Source: Planococcus maritimus
Lineage (GTDB): Bacteria > Bacillota > Bacilli > Bacillales_A > Planococcaceae
NCBI RefSeq assembly: GCF_001592825.1
Contig: NZ_LTZG01000001.1
Coordinates: 186,001-250,000, forward strand
Reading direction: 5' to 3'
Length of the DNA stretch: 64,000 nucleotides
Of this stretch, positions 25,781 through 35,457 are shown in pieces (the stretch's first letter is position 1; each line of letters starts with the position of its first letter). The notes under the pieces are model-generated. The model was not told the origin of the DNA, did no database searches, and saw only the letters and a program-made list of their open reading frames with translations. The position numbers were made by a program, and so were the translations under genes.

Positions 25781-27034
25781 TCATTCAAACGATTGCAGCC
25801 AATCGAACCATTGTGGATTTTCCGGCTCCAATACTTGAAGCTGTTTGATTATTTCGAGAGCGCGGTCACGTTTCCCTTCCTCTACTAAAAATAAGGCAAA
25901 GGATTCGAGGAACTCGGGATCGTCGGAAAATGCCGGATAAGCTTTCTCATAATACTCGAAAGCTTTGCCAAACTGTTCTGTCCGGTCATACGCCTTTGCG
26001 ATCATCGGATACAATGCATGCCAATCGTTGCCGCTCTCGACTGCCATAGAAGCAAGCTCAAGCAACTCGTCATCCCGCTCTTCAGCATCGAAATAAGAGA
26101 TCAGTGCATACAATGCCTCCATGTATTCGGGGTCGAGCGCAATGGCCTGGCGCAGCATCTCTACGCCTTCTTCTCCTTTGCCAAGTTTCAGAGCAAGTTT
26201 TCCTGCGAACAGATACAATTCTTTGTCAAATTCATCACGTGCGAGCCCTTCTTTGATGGCGTCATAAGCTCGCTTGTAATCTTCCATCATGTTGTAGCAT
26301 TGTGCTTTCAATAGATAGGCCGAAAAATAATCGGGATCCGCTTCCAATAACTGATCCAGCCGGTTGACCGATAATTCGTATTGTTTCGCCTGAAAAGCGG
26401 CAAATGCGGCGCCGAATAAGACATCCGGCTGTGCTTCGTCTTTCAGTGCACGTTCGTAATAAGGCAGTGCTTCTTCATAAGCTGCCCCGGCGCTATATAC
26501 TTCCGCCAAACGCTCACTCAAGTTGACGCCTTCGATGACGACTTTGCGGCTTTCCAGTTCTTGATAAATGCGAGCCGATTCCAAATAGCGCCCAGAGTCG
26601 AGCAATAGTTCCGCTTTCGCCTGTTGAAGGAGCGGTTCGTCTGGCATAAGCTCGATCGCTTCGTCTAAGCGCAGTTCCGCTGCCTCGAGAAGTCCCTGGA
26701 GCTGGAACAAATCCGCTAATGTGACAAGCGCCTGAGGATACAGTTCATCGTCTTTCGGTATCGCCATCAATTCATTGAGTGCTTCATCTTCACGATCAGC
26801 ATCAATCAGCAATTTCGAACGGTCGACACGCAATTGCGCCTCTTCCGGGAACATGTATTGAAGATGCTCCACTACACGGAGCGCTTCTTCGATAAATCCG
26901 ATTTCTTGCAGCCATTCCATGACCGCATATTGTTCATCCGGATCACCCTTCAGTAAATATTGTTCGAGCAATGTATCGAGTGCAGCCGTGTCTCCAGCCT
27001 GCACCGCTTCTTGGATATTTTGTAAAGTTGCCAT
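25781..27034 (-). CDS. ypiA: YpiA, tetratricopeptide repeat protein
   Basis: Soluble protein of 417 residues made almost entirely of tetratricopeptide-type helical pairs. Repeats are visible at roughly 30-34 residue intervals, for example EEALRVVEHLQYMFPEEAQL, LLEAAELRLDEAIELMPDEP and GEEGVEMLRQAIALDPEY. Such proteins act as protein-binding scaffolds; the partner is unknown. It corresponds to B. subtilis YpiA upstream of ypiB. The start is ATG 27034 with AGGTG upstream; a GTG at 27043 and an ATG at 27040 are less well placed. Confidence 0.88.
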   Translation of the reverse strand: MATLQNIQEAVQAGDTAALDTLLEQYLLKGDPDEQYAVMEWLQEIGFIEEALRVVEHLQYMFPEEAQLRVDRSKLLIDADREDEALNELMAIPKDDELYPQALVTLADLFQLQGLLEAAELRLDEAIELMPDEPLLQQAKAELLLDSGRYLESARIYQELESRKVVIEGVNLSERLAEVYSAGAAYEEALPYYERALKDEAQPDVLFGAAFAAFQAKQYELSVNRLDQLLEADPDYFSAYLLKAQCYNMMEDYKRAYDAIKEGLARDEFDKELYLFAGKLALKLGKGEEGVEMLRQAIALDPEYMEALYALISYFDAEERDDELLELASMAVESGNDWHALYPMIAKAYDRTEQFGKAFEYYEKAYPAFSDDPEFLESFALFLVEEGKRDRALEIIKQLQVLEPENPQWFDWLQSFE

Positions 27035-27097
27035 TTGCATCACCTATTCCTTGCTGTTATATAGTTATCGTACACGAAACCATCATCCTAGCATAAT

Positions 27098-27119
27098 AAA
27101 AACTCCCCCGCAGGAGAGT
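27098..27119 (-). terminator. Terminator of the aro operon
   Basis: On the minus strand ACTCTCC, loop TGCG, GGGGAGT followed by TTTTATTAT. The stem begins at the aroA stop codon itself. Confidence 0.75.
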
Positions 27120-28402
27120 TATTGTGTCAGCTTATCCAGATGTTCAAAAAAGTTCGGGTAGGAGATCGAAATACACCCCGGCTCATCAATCGACACAGGA
27201 CCGTCCGCGATTAATGCTGCGACTGCCGCCATCATGCCAAGGCGATGGTCGCCGTAGCTAGTGAGTGCGGCGCCAGACAATGGCGTCGGTCCTTGGATGA
27301 CCATTCCATCTTCTGTCGCTTCGATATCGGCGCCGAGTTTTTTTAGTTCGGTGACAACCGCCTGTATGCGATCTGTTTCTTTAACGCGCAATTCTTCCGC
27401 ATCGCGAATAACGGTTTTGCCGTTCGCCTGTGTAGCCACAAGCGCAATCAATGGAATCTCATCAATCAATCTTGGGATTAAGTCCCCACCGATTTCCGTT
27501 CCTAAAAGCGCTGTGCTCCGGACTGTTAGATCAGCTGCTTGTTCACCTTCGGATTTATGTCCGCTTGCCTGGATGTCGGCCCCCATAGCTTCAAACACAT
27601 CGAGTAATCCTGTGCGCGTCGGGTTAATCCCGACATTTTCCAATGTCACTTCACTGCCTTCTGCAATCAGTGCGGCACCAATCAAAAAGGCAGCGGAAGA
27701 AATATCACCAGGTACTTGCACATGCGCAGCATGCAGTTCTTGTCCACCACTTAAAGAAATAACTTCTCCATCCCGGGAGATATCTGCCCCGAAATGCTTC
27801 AGCATAATTTCAGTATGATCCCGTGACGGTACCGGTTCGTGTACAGTAGTGGTCCCTTCTGCCGACAATCCTGCCAGCAGCACAGCCGACTTGACTTGCG
27901 CGCTTGCGACAGGCATTGTGTAGTCGATTGCCTGAAGCTGCGTGCCTTGTACGGCGAGCGGTGTGAAATGGCCATTTGCGCGCCCACGGATGTCTGCGCC
28001 CATTAAACGCAATGGTTCAACGATGCGCTTCATCGGGCGGCGTGCGATGGACTCATCACCCGCCATGACTGAATGGAAACCAGTTCCTGCGAGCAAGCCG
28101 AGCATCAGGCGCGTCGTCGTGCCTGAATTTCCGGTATCCAATACTACTTCTGGCTCTTTCCAGGCTTTTCTGCCTCCACCCTCCACCGTGACGTATTCGC
28201 CGTCTATTTGGATATTGATTCCGAGTGAACGAAAACAGCTGATTGTGCTTAAGCAGTCATCACCCATTAAGAAGCCTTCGATGGTCGTTGTCCCCTGTGC
28301 CAATGCACCAAACATGATGGCACGATGTGAAATGGACTTATCCCCAGGCACTTGTACATGGCCCGTTAAAGCCGGTTTCGCGTAACTGATCGTTTTGGTC
28401 AT
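27119..28402 (-). CDS. aroA: 3-phosphoshikimate 1-carboxyvinyltransferase (EPSP synthase)
   Basis: Sixth step of the shikimate pathway (called aroE in B. subtilis). The N-terminal PGDKSISHRA carries the catalytic lysine, GNSGTTTRLMLGLLAG binds PEP and shikimate 3-phosphate, RPMKRIVEPLR follows, and KETDRI with GDHRLGMM are near the C-terminus. The GNSGTT form is that of Gram-positive class II enzymes, a class known to tolerate glyphosate better; I do not infer the degree here. I chose ATG 28402 (427 residues) because AAAGGA is 9 bases upstream; the ATG at 28411 is adjacent to that site. Confidence 0.96.
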   Translation of the reverse strand: MTKTISYAKPALTGHVQVPGDKSISHRAIMFGALAQGTTTIEGFLMGDDCLSTISCFRSLGINIQIDGEYVTVEGGGRKAWKEPEVVLDTGNSGTTTRLMLGLLAGTGFHSVMAGDESIARRPMKRIVEPLRLMGADIRGRANGHFTPLAVQGTQLQAIDYTMPVASAQVKSAVLLAGLSAEGTTTVHEPVPSRDHTEIMLKHFGADISRDGEVISLSGGQELHAAHVQVPGDISSAAFLIGAALIAEGSEVTLENVGINPTRTGLLDVFEAMGADIQASGHKSEGEQAADLTVRSTALLGTEIGGDLIPRLIDEIPLIALVATQANGKTVIRDAEELRVKETDRIQAVVTELKKLGADIEATEDGMVIQGPTPLSGAALTSYGDHRLGMMAAVAALIADGPVSIDEPGCISISYPNFFEHLDKLTQ

Positions 28403-28416
28403 GAATTTCATTCCTT

Positions 28417-29505
28417 TCAGGAGATATACGTATCGTAAGCAGTACGATCTGAAAAAACGCTTTGCGCGTTTTCCCGGTCTTGTGCTGTCTGGAAACTCAG
28501 GACAAGAATCCCGAAAACATCCTCTCGCGTCTCCAAAATTCTCAAATTAACAAGACTGATACCAGCTTCTGCTAAATAACCGGTCATTTCTGAGATGATC
28601 CCCGGCACATCTGGGATATCGATATACAGATCAAAAACGGAATACATGGCGCCATGTCCCGCAACCGGCAGTTCATCACGTGTTTCTTTCGCTTTGGCGA
28701 AAAAATGGTGAATTGGCTCGGGTTCATTTTTCCGCAGAATCTCACGCAAATGCGTCATCTGATCCATCCAATGGTCCAATTGCTCGACAATCATTTCATT
28801 GTTTTGCGTCGTGATATCACGCCACATGTCCGGATTGGCAGAAGCGATGCGAGTCGTATCGCGGAAACCACCCGCTGCAAGTTGGCGTGCAAATGGAAAT
28901 TGCTCTTCCCGGTCCAGTTGGTGGACCAAAGCCGCTGCAATTAAGTGAGGGAAATGGCTGACGATTGCCGTCATGTGATCATGTTCCTTCGCTTCGAGCA
29001 CCTTGATCTTCGCCTTAGTGACGGATAATAGCCCAATCAACCGATTCACATCGTTCTCACTTGCATTCTCACCCGGCGTTAAAATATAAAAGGCGTTCTC
29101 GAACAACACATCTTTGGCTGCTTCAACGCCGCTTTTATGGGACCCAGCCATGGGGTGTCCGCCGATAAAGTTGCGATTCAGTTTTTTTGCAGCTTCCATA
29201 ATCTGCACTTTAGTACTGCCGGTATCCGTTAAAATAACCGTTTCCTTTAAATCCCAAAACTTACTGCGCTCCATTAATTTAATAGTCGCTCCGACCGGCG
29301 TGGCAAAAACGATGACATCAGCCGCCGCTGCCGCCTGCTCTAGAGAAGGTGGCGAGCTTTGGATGATGCCCATTTTAAACGCTTTTCTGGCAGTCAACGC
29401 ATCCGTATCGTATCCCGATACGTGAACATCTTCGTTGCGCTGCAATGCCTTTGCCAAAGAACCGCCGATTAATCCGAGGCCGATAATGAGGACTTCTGTT
29501 TTCAC
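28417..29505 (-). CDS. tyrA: Prephenate dehydrogenase with C-terminal ACT domain
   Basis: Oxidises prephenate to 4-hydroxyphenylpyruvate for tyrosine. The N-terminal NAD-binding motif is IIGLGLIGGSLA, the catalytic His lies in IGGHPMAGSHKSGV, and SHFPHLIAAALV is conserved. Residues about 285-360 form an ACT domain (DIPDVPGIISEMTGYLAEAGISLVNL in part), expected to sense an amino acid for feedback. Length is 362. The start is GTG at 29505, overlapping the aroH stop by 4 bp, with AGGTGA upstream. In B. subtilis trpEDCFBA and hisC lie between aroH and tyrA; here the two are fused directly. Confidence 0.95.
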   Translation of the reverse strand: MKTEVLIIGLGLIGGSLAKALQRNEDVHVSGYDTDALTARKAFKMGIIQSSPPSLEQAAAAADVIVFATPVGATIKLMERSKFWDLKETVILTDTGSTKVQIMEAAKKLNRNFIGGHPMAGSHKSGVEAAKDVLFENAFYILTPGENASENDVNRLIGLLSVTKAKIKVLEAKEHDHMTAIVSHFPHLIAAALVHQLDREEQFPFARQLAAGGFRDTTRIASANPDMWRDITTQNNEMIVEQLDHWMDQMTHLREILRKNEPEPIHHFFAKAKETRDELPVAGHGAMYSVFDLYIDIPDVPGIISEMTGYLAEAGISLVNLRILETREDVFGILVLSFQTAQDRENAQSVFSDRTAYDTYIS

Positions 29506-29885
29506 GCTCGGCTCACCTGACTTTTCTGTGATAGATCGGGGCGTAGTTTTACAGCATCGTTCATGTAGATATGCTGAATTTTATCCTGTCCAATTTTCGT
29601 GTTGACGTGCATCATGACGCGGATGCATAGCGGCATGCTACCCGGCACATCCATTTCGTGCGTACACATGACTGGCACATACGTCCAGCCGTCAATAGTC
29701 CGCACGGCTTTTGCAGGAAAAGCTGCAGAAATGTCTGTCGTCGTCGATACAATGACCGAAGCCACTTCATCCGGCTTAATGCCGTTCTCTTTGGCCATTT
29801 CCAAGACCAGGCGGCGTGTTTGCTCCAAAATTTCAGGCGCCTCATCTTTTGTGATGGTGATCGCACCTCTGACTCCTCGAATCAT
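29502..29885 (-). CDS. aroH: Monofunctional chorismate mutase, AroH class
   Basis: Converts chorismate to prephenate. The 127-residue protein is of the trimeric AroH type: MIRGVRGAITI start, SVIVSTTTDISAAFPAKAVR, and VPVMCTHEMDVPGSMPLCIRV with the active-site Arg and Glu residues. It shares the ATG/TGA junction with aroB (1-base overlap at 29885) and overlaps tyrA, so translation of the whole aro block is tightly coupled. Confidence 0.97.
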   Translation of the reverse strand: MIRGVRGAITITKDEAPEILEQTRRLVLEMAKENGIKPDEVASVIVSTTTDISAAFPAKAVRTIDGWTYVPVMCTHEMDVPGSMPLCIRVMMHVNTKIGQDKIQHIYMNDAVKLRPDLSQKSQVSRA

Positions 29886-30958
29886 CAGATCATCTCCTTG
29901 ATCGTTTTTCTTAACGTATCGTAAGCCGCTTGCGCTCGTTGTTCTGGAATTGTTTCAATATAGGGCTGGCCCACAGCACCCAGTAAAACAAAATTCAATG
30001 ATGCAGCTGTCGATTTCTTGTCTTTTTTCATATAAGGCAAAAGTTCTTCAAACGGCATGTCCTTCAAACGCTCTAACGGATATTGGTTCACCTTCGCCCA
30101 ATTTAGGAAACGTGGTAATTCAGGGCTGCTGGATAATTCCAGCGCATAGGCCATCCCTAGCACGACCGCTTCTCCGTGCGTCATTCTCCCATAACCTAGA
30201 TGCGCTTCAATAGCATGAGCCAACGTATGGCCAAAGTTGAGGAATTTACGGACGCCTCCTTCAAATTCATCTTCTTCCACAATCGCAGCTTTAACCGCGA
30301 TGCCTTTTTCGAGATGTCCTTCGAGTTCTTCGCCGGAAACCGCCTCGAGACTGTCATACGCCAATAATTGATCCAACCAGCCTTCATTTGAAATAAAGGC
30401 ATGCTTGACCACTTCAGCCATTCCGGAACGGATCTCGTTTTCAGGCAATGTCTCGAGAAAGTCGCCATCATAAACGACTGCTCGCGGCTGATAGAAAGTG
30501 CCGACCATATTCTTGCCGAGCGGGTGGTTAATAGCGGTTTTGCCGCCAACTGCACTGTCATGGGCTAAGATCGTAGTCGGCACTTGGATAAACGGCACGC
30601 CGCGCATGAAAGTCGATGCGACAAAACCTGAAAGATCCCCAACTGCGCCTCCTCCGAAAGCAAGAATGACCGTGTTGCGCGAGCAATTTTCCGACAACAG
30701 GAAGCTGTGGCAATCCATAAAACTTTCAACGGATTTCGCCTGTTCGCCTGCCGGTACTCGAAGAACTTTCGGCTCCAGCCCCTTTAGCGCATCAAGCAGC
30801 TTATCTAAGTGCAGCTCTGCTACTTGGCTATCGGCAATCACGACGACGCGATCAACCGCTCCAAGCAAATCGCCATAGCGCTCTGTCAATAGCTTGACCG
30901 CTCCCTGGCCGATATGCACTGTATATGGATGTTCAGTCTCGACGCGTAACTCCCTCAT
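29885..30958 (-). CDS. aroB: 3-dehydroquinate synthase
   Basis: NAD- and metal-dependent cyclisation, the second shikimate step. Visible are VPAGEQAKS, AFGGGAVGDLSGFVASTFMRG as nucleotide-binding loop, PTTILAHDSAVGGKTAINHPLGKN with the active-site Asp and Lys, and the metal ligands including NFGHTLAHAIE and HGEAV. At 357 residues the length is standard. It lies 3 bases after aroC. Confidence 0.97.
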   Translation of the reverse strand: MRELRVETEHPYTVHIGQGAVKLLTERYGDLLGAVDRVVVIADSQVAELHLDKLLDALKGLEPKVLRVPAGEQAKSVESFMDCHSFLLSENCSRNTVILAFGGGAVGDLSGFVASTFMRGVPFIQVPTTILAHDSAVGGKTAINHPLGKNMVGTFYQPRAVVYDGDFLETLPENEIRSGMAEVVKHAFISNEGWLDQLLAYDSLEAVSGEELEGHLEKGIAVKAAIVEEDEFEGGVRKFLNFGHTLAHAIEAHLGYGRMTHGEAVVLGMAYALELSSSPELPRFLNWAKVNQYPLERLKDMPFEELLPYMKKDKKSTAASLNFVLLGAVGQPYIETIPEQRAQAAYDTLRKTIKEMI

Positions 30959-30961
30959 GGA

Positions 30962-32134
30962 TTAAAACTCCTTTGTATAGGCTTTATAGCTTTCGATGTT
31001 TTCTTTCAGACGCGGCAATTGATCTGCATCAAATTGCTCTAATAAGGCATTCGCCGCTTCAAAGGCGACGACATGCTCTGCCACGATTGAGGCAGCTGGA
31101 ACTGCACAGCTGTCTGAACGCTCAATGCTTGCCTGGAAAGGTTCTTTTGTTTCGATATCGACACTTTTCAGCGGCTTGTAGAGAGTTGGGATCGGTTTCA
31201 TCACACCGCGGACAATAATCGGCATGCCAGTCGTCATGCCACCTTCAAAGCCTCCGAGGTTATTTGTGCTGCGGCTATATCCCTGTTGCTCATCCCAGAC
31301 GATTTCATCGTGGACTTCACTGCCAGGGCGTCGCGCCATTTCAAATCCAAGGCCGAATTCGACGCCTTTGAATGCGTTTATGCTCATCACTGAAGCCGCG
31401 ATTTTTGCATCCAGTTTGCGGTCGTAATGTACATAGCTGCCAATACCCGCTGGCATGCCTTCTATGATGACTTCTACCGTTCCGCCGATCGAGTCGCCGT
31501 TTTTCTTCGTGGCGTCGATCAAATCGGTCATTTCTTTCGTTTTTGTGGCATCTGCACAATAAACAGCGTCTTGCTCAACGATGTTACGAATTTCATCTGC
31601 GGATTTTCCGATATAGCTTTGCGGATCAACTTTGATGCCGCCAATTTCTGTGACATGTGAAACCATTTTCACGCCGAGTTCAGCGAGCAATTGCTTCGCT
31701 ACAGCACCGACCGCTACACGGACGGTGGTTTCACGAGCAGAAGAGCGTTCCAATACGTTCCGCAAGTCGCGGTGGCCATATTTCATGCCGCCGTTTAAAT
31801 CTGCATGTCCTGGACGCGGACGTGTCAATTGGCGCTTCACTTCATCGGTTTCCTCGATTGGTTCGATTCCCATAACATTTGTCCAATGCTTCCAGTCGTC
31901 GTTTTTGACTACCAATGCGACCGGAGACCCTAAAGTCTTGCCGTGACGAACGCCTGAAACAATCTCCACCGTATCGGTTTCGATTTGCATGCGGCGGCCG
32001 CGGCCATGTCCTCCTTGGCGTCGTTTCAATTCTTTATTAATCATTTCCGCCGTCAAAGGCAATTGCGCTGGCAACCCTTCAATAATGGCGGTCAATTGTG
32101 GACCGTGAGATTCTCCTGCTGTTAAGTAACGCAT
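30962..32134 (-). CDS. aroC: Chorismate synthase
   Basis: Last step of the shikimate pathway (aroF in B. subtilis), using reduced flavin. The N-terminus [39 protein letters not shown] and the C-terminal [20 protein letters not shown] are all family signatures. Length is 390. First gene of the aro block, with its own promoter. Its product chorismate also feeds folate and menaquinone, whose genes (folE; hepS, menG, hepT) lie just upstream. Confidence 0.97.
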   Translation of the reverse strand: MRYLTAGESHGPQLTAIIEGLPAQLPLTAEMINKELKRRQGGHGRGRRMQIETDTVEIVSGVRHGKTLGSPVALVVKNDDWKHWTNVMGIEPIEETDEVKRQLTRPRPGHADLNGGMKYGHRDLRNVLERSSARETTVRVAVGAVAKQLLAELGVKMVSHVTEIGGIKVDPQSYIGKSADEIRNIVEQDAVYCADATKTKEMTDLIDATKKNGDSIGGTVEVIIEGMPAGIGSYVHYDRKLDAKIAASVMSINAFKGVEFGLGFEMARRPGSEVHDEIVWDEQQGYSRSTNNLGGFEGGMTTGMPIIVRGVMKPIPTLYKPLKSVDIETKEPFQASIERSDSCAVPAASIVAEHVVAFEAANALLEQFDADQLPRLKENIESYKAYTKEF

Positions 32135-32175
32135 GTACGCTTTCTCCCTTCAACGTGCTAAAGTATTTAACTAAC

Positions 32176-32184
32176 ACTATACCA
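32176..32184 (-). promoter_or_regulatory. Extended -10 promoter of the aro operon
   Basis: TGGTATAGT on the minus strand (TATAGT at 32181-32176). No convincing -35 box lies at the right distance, which is tolerable with an extended -10. It is about 42 bases before the aroC start. Confidence 0.45.
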
Positions 32185-32324
32185 TACGGCATTTGTTCAA
32201 TTCTATCCCAAATATGAAGAAAACTAAACATTCGAATAGCAAGAAACCTAGGTTTGCTAAAGCAACCGCTTTCATTTCTTCGTTCGCTTGCTAGTCCTGC
32301 CGCCTTATTGAAAGCTTCTTATAA

Positions 32325-32356
32325 AATAAAAAAACACGGCCGATTGCACGGCCGCA
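32325..32356 (-). terminator. Terminator after ndk
   Basis: CGGCCG, loop TGCAAT, CGGCCG (minus strand; arms 32354-32349 and 32342-32337) followed by TGTTTTTTTATTTT. It begins about 16 bases after the ndk stop. Confidence 0.85.
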
Positions 32357-32371
32357 TTTTCAAAGGGTAGA

Positions 32372-32818
32372 TTAGTTAACCCAGTTATTCATTGTTTTTT
32401 CGTATGATACCAATTCTTCTTCTTTGAAGAACAAGCCGATTTCACGCTCAGCGCTTTCAGCTGAATCAGAACCGTGGATCATGTTTTTGCCGACAGTAAC
32501 TGCGAAGTCACCGCGGATTGTTCCTGGAGCTGCGTCTTTCGGGTTAGTAGCTCCCATCATTTGACGCGCAGTCAAGATGACGTTTTCGCCTTCCCATACC
32601 ATTGCGAAAACTGGTCCGGAAGTGATGAAGTCTACAAGTTCGCCGAAGAATGGGCGCTCTTTGTGCTCACCGTAATGCTGTTCAGCAAGCTCAGTCGGGA
32701 TTTGCATCAATTTAGCGCCTGCCAAATGATAGCCTTTTTTCTCGAAACGGGAAACGATTTCACCGATGACGTTGCGTTGGACACCATCAGGTTTTACCAT
32801 CAAAAATGTTTTTTCCAT
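32372..32818 (-). CDS. ndk: Nucleoside diphosphate kinase
   Basis: Transfers the gamma phosphate between nucleotides through a phospho-histidine. The catalytic histidine is in MIHGSDS, and [15 protein letters not shown] start (here [14 protein letters not shown]), [18 protein letters not shown] and ERPFFGELV are the usual signatures. Length is 148, standard. It lies between hepT and the aro block, as in Bacillus, but cheR, which follows ndk in B. subtilis, is not present. It has its own promoter. Confidence 0.97.
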   Translation of the reverse strand: MEKTFLMVKPDGVQRNVIGEIVSRFEKKGYHLAGAKLMQIPTELAEQHYGEHKERPFFGELVDFITSGPVFAMVWEGENVILTARQMMGATNPKDAAPGTIRGDFAVTVGKNMIHGSDSAESAEREIGLFFKEEELVSYEKTMNNWVN

Positions 32819-32842
32819 TATAGAACACTCCTCTGTTAAAAA

Positions 32843-32897
32843 GCTCGGGCACTTTGCCCACCTTAAAAAATACTATCATTGTCCGATCATTTGTCAA
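32843..32897 (-). promoter_or_regulatory. Promoter and leader hairpin of ndk
   Basis: TTGACA (32897-32892), 16-base spacer, TAGTAT (32875-32870). Downstream in the leader is a short hairpin GGGCA-AAG-TGCCC (about 32860-32848) followed by GAGCTTTTTAA. The hairpin is small and may or may not cause attenuation. Confidence 0.6.
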
Positions 32898-32904
32898 CTG
32901 GAAA

Positions 32905-33879
32905 CTAAAACTTTCGCTTGCCGATGAAAAACGCAATTTTACGCATCGTTTTCGTCGCGGAACCTTTTGGCAAATAATCCAGCTCTTTCAGTGCCTTCTC
33001 CAAATAACGTTCACTCATCCGCTTCGCTTCATCAACCGCACTGCTCGTGCGGATCGTGCGGACAATTTCCAGACGTTTTTCATCGGAAATGTCCAGATTC
33101 AAATTATCACGGAGCATTTGATAAATTTCAGGATTTTGGCGTGCGTATAAAATCGGCAAGGTGATATTGCCTTGGATAAAATCGCTGCCGGCCGGTTTAC
33201 CCAATTCTTGGTCGCTGGCGGTGAAGTCCAAGATATCATCGATAATCTGGAACGACATGCCGATGAAATAACCGAAGCGACGCAAATGCGCAGCCGTTTT
33301 CTCATCGGTGCCGGACACCAAAGCCCCTAATTCACAGCTCGAGGAAATCAATAACGCCGTTTTGCGCTTAATGCGCCGCAAATAATCCCGCAAGCTTTGA
33401 TCGAGTCTGTACTTATGTTCGATTTGAATGATTTCTCCTCGGCACACTTCGATCAAGGTCTTCGAGAGAATGTCATGGATTCTTGGCGATTCAATTTCCG
33501 TGATTCGCTCCAACGCCCTAGCTAGAATGAAATCGCCGGTATACATCGCCACGCTATTGTTCCATTCCGATTTAACGGTCGGGCGTCCTCTACGAATTTC
33601 CGAATCATCAATGACATCATCGTGGACCAAAGATGCCATATGTATAAGCTCCAACGGCACCGCAACACGCTTCAGCAATTCGATATCGTACTCCCCGAAT
33701 TTTCCGGCAAGCAAAACAAAAACAGGGCGGATTCTTTTTCCTCCGGCCTGCAATAAATGAAGAGAAGCATCATTTAATAGAAGGGATTCGGAATCCACTG
33801 CCTGTTCCAATTCTTTTTCGATCAATTCCAGTTCCGGTTTTAGGTCGGAATAGAGCAATTTCAACTTCATCTTTTCCAC
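32905..33879 (-). CDS. hepT: Heptaprenyl diphosphate synthase, catalytic subunit II
   Basis: Trans-prenyl transferase that, with HepS, makes the C35 side chain of menaquinone-7. Both aspartate-rich metal sites are visible: HDDVIDDSEIRRGRPT and FQIIDDILDF. The GGKRIRP substrate loop is present near residue 46. Length is 324. The start is GTG at 33879 with GGAGAAGG 7 bases upstream; ATG at 33870 is the alternative. It follows menG in the hepS-menG-hepT order. Confidence 0.95.
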   Translation of the reverse strand: MEKMKLKLLYSDLKPELELIEKELEQAVDSESLLLNDASLHLLQAGGKRIRPVFVLLAGKFGEYDIELLKRVAVPLELIHMASLVHDDVIDDSEIRRGRPTVKSEWNNSVAMYTGDFILARALERITEIESPRIHDILSKTLIEVCRGEIIQIEHKYRLDQSLRDYLRRIKRKTALLISSSCELGALVSGTDEKTAAHLRRFGYFIGMSFQIIDDILDFTASDQELGKPAGSDFIQGNITLPILYARQNPEIYQMLRDNLNLDISDEKRLEIVRTIRTSSAVDEAKRMSERYLEKALKELDYLPKGSATKTMRKIAFFIGKRKF

Positions 33880-33901
33880 TTAATAACCTTCTCCCGCTTG
33901 T

Positions 33902-34603
33902 TTACTTTTTCAATCCCATATGGAGAGCAGCAGCCCCTCCTGAATACGGTTTATATTTTACTTTGTCGAAACCGACTTTGCTGAACAATTTCGCCAAGTC
34001 TTTCATGCCCGGGAACGTCTTAGCTGATTCCTGGAGCCATGAATACTCTTTATAGCTTTTAGCGAAAAGCTTGCCGAAGACTGGCATAACGAACCGGAAA
34101 TACATTCGGAAAAACGGTTTGAATACAACACTTTCAGGCTGCGAAGTTTCTAGGCAGGCAATCATTCCACCAGGCTTCAAAACTCGATGCATTTCAGATA
34201 ACACTTGCTCATAATCTGGCACATTGCGCAATCCAAAGCCGATTGTCGCAAAGTCGAAGGAATTGTCTGGGTATGGCAAAGACATTGCATTTCCTTGTAC
34301 CAATTCGATTTGTGGCATATGGCCTGTTTTCTGGTGCCCAACATTCAACATATTTTGGCTAAAGTCCAGTCCGACCACGCGCCCTGTTGGCCCTGCGGCT
34401 TCTCCGAGTGCAATCGTCCAATCTGCTGTACCACAACAAACATCGATGCAAGACGCGCCTTTTGCTACTTGCATTTTATGCATCGTGTCGTTGCGCCATT
34501 TATTATGTTGTTGAAAACTGATGACCGAATTCATTTGATCATAGTTTTCGGATATTTTCTCAAATACTTCGTGAACTCGTTGTTCTTTTGTTTTCGGCAT
34601 CAT
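33902..34603 (-). CDS. menG: Demethylmenaquinone methyltransferase
   Basis: SAM-dependent C-methylation that finishes menaquinone (also known as ubiE, or gerCB in Bacillus). The SAM motif I is [18 protein letters not shown], followed by [11 protein letters not shown], and [18 protein letters not shown] is diagnostic. The C-terminus [17 protein letters not shown] matches the family. Start 34603 has AAGG 6 bases upstream and gives 233 residues; ATGs at 34609 and 34600 are alternatives. It overlaps the hepS stop. Confidence 0.96.
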   Translation of the reverse strand: MMPKTKEQRVHEVFEKISENYDQMNSVISFQQHNKWRNDTMHKMQVAKGASCIDVCCGTADWTIALGEAAGPTGRVVGLDFSQNMLNVGHQKTGHMPQIELVQGNAMSLPYPDNSFDFATIGFGLRNVPDYEQVLSEMHRVLKPGGMIACLETSQPESVVFKPFFRMYFRFVMPVFGKLFAKSYKEYSWLQESAKTFPGMKDLAKLFSKVGFDKVKYKPYSGGAAALHMGLKK

Positions 34604-34605
34604 CG

Positions 34606-35382
34606 TCATCCTTCTCGCGTCAGCGGTTCAGCACTAAGCCGATGCGGAATAATTTGGTGGAGCAAAACATTTTTAAGTTCAAAATCCAATTCGCAATCAT
34701 TGATCGACACCACAATGTCATTGCCCAAGCTTTCCAGGCGATCGGTGAGCCAACTTTCGATGAATGCTGACTGGATCAAAGTCTCGCTAAATAAGCGCAA
34801 TATATGGCTGAACTCGCCGTTTTTCAGTGCTTCCAACTCTTCTGTATAGCGTATATAGAGCAGGGATTGCTCCATTAGCTGCTTGTAATGGGTGAATCCG
34901 TTTTCCTCGTAGAACGCATTCAGCAATGCTGTCTCGATTACTGTCGCCGTTTCTTCCACTTGCTCCGGCTGCTGAAGTGCAGATTCGTGGAAAGAGGCTT
35001 TCTTCTCGCTTACTTGAATGATGGCTGTCGCGAGCTTTTGAACCATTTCAATATTTTTGCTTTCAGCCAGCAATTGATAATAAATGCCGCTGTAAAAGTC
35101 TCCGGCGAGTACGGTCAATTGCTGTTCTTTGCTGATGGGCATTTCTTCTCTCACACGATCATGCGAGTGCAGCGCAGCATAGACGATCGCGACAGTGCGT
35201 GCGCTTGACTCCATTTTATCCGACCATTGCTCTCCGTTAAAAAACGGCAGCAGCAAGAAAAACAGGCGAGCCTCTTTAACAAAAGGCCCTTCCGTCAACT
35301 GGTCTAGCGTTCGTTGGCGGACTGCTTTTAGTACGTCGATTTCCATGGAGATGATTTTGGATTGTATTTGTTGTCCGTTCAT
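34606..35382 (-). CDS. hepS: Heptaprenyl diphosphate synthase, regulatory subunit I
   Basis: Non-catalytic partner of HepT needed for chain length and activity. The 258-residue protein is mostly helical, without aspartate-rich motifs, and has the HepS-type features [16 protein letters not shown] and a central helical block. Identification relies on these, its size and its place before menG and hepT. ATG at 35382 follows GGAG with 8 bases between. Confidence 0.88.
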   Translation of the reverse strand: MNGQQIQSKIISMEIDVLKAVRQRTLDQLTEGPFVKEARLFFLLLPFFNGEQWSDKMESSARTVAIVYAALHSHDRVREEMPISKEQQLTVLAGDFYSGIYYQLLAESKNIEMVQKLATAIIQVSEKKASFHESALQQPEQVEETATVIETALLNAFYEENGFTHYKQLMEQSLLYIRYTEELEALKNGEFSHILRLFSETLIQSAFIESWLTDRLESLGNDIVVSINDCELDFELKNVLLHQIIPHRLSAEPLTREG

Positions 35383-35418
35383 ACTGCCTGCTCCATTCGT
35401 AGGTTAGCCATAGCTCAT

Positions 35419-35427
35419 ATTATAGCA
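35419..35427 (-). promoter_or_regulatory. Extended -10 promoter before hepS
   Basis: TGCTATAAT on the minus strand (TATAAT at 35424-35419), after the mtrB stop and about 37 bases before hepS. No clear -35 box. It would give hepS-menG-hepT their own transcript. Confidence 0.5.
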
Positions 35428-35457
35428 TAACGCCCTTATGGCCTTCACCATTAACGC

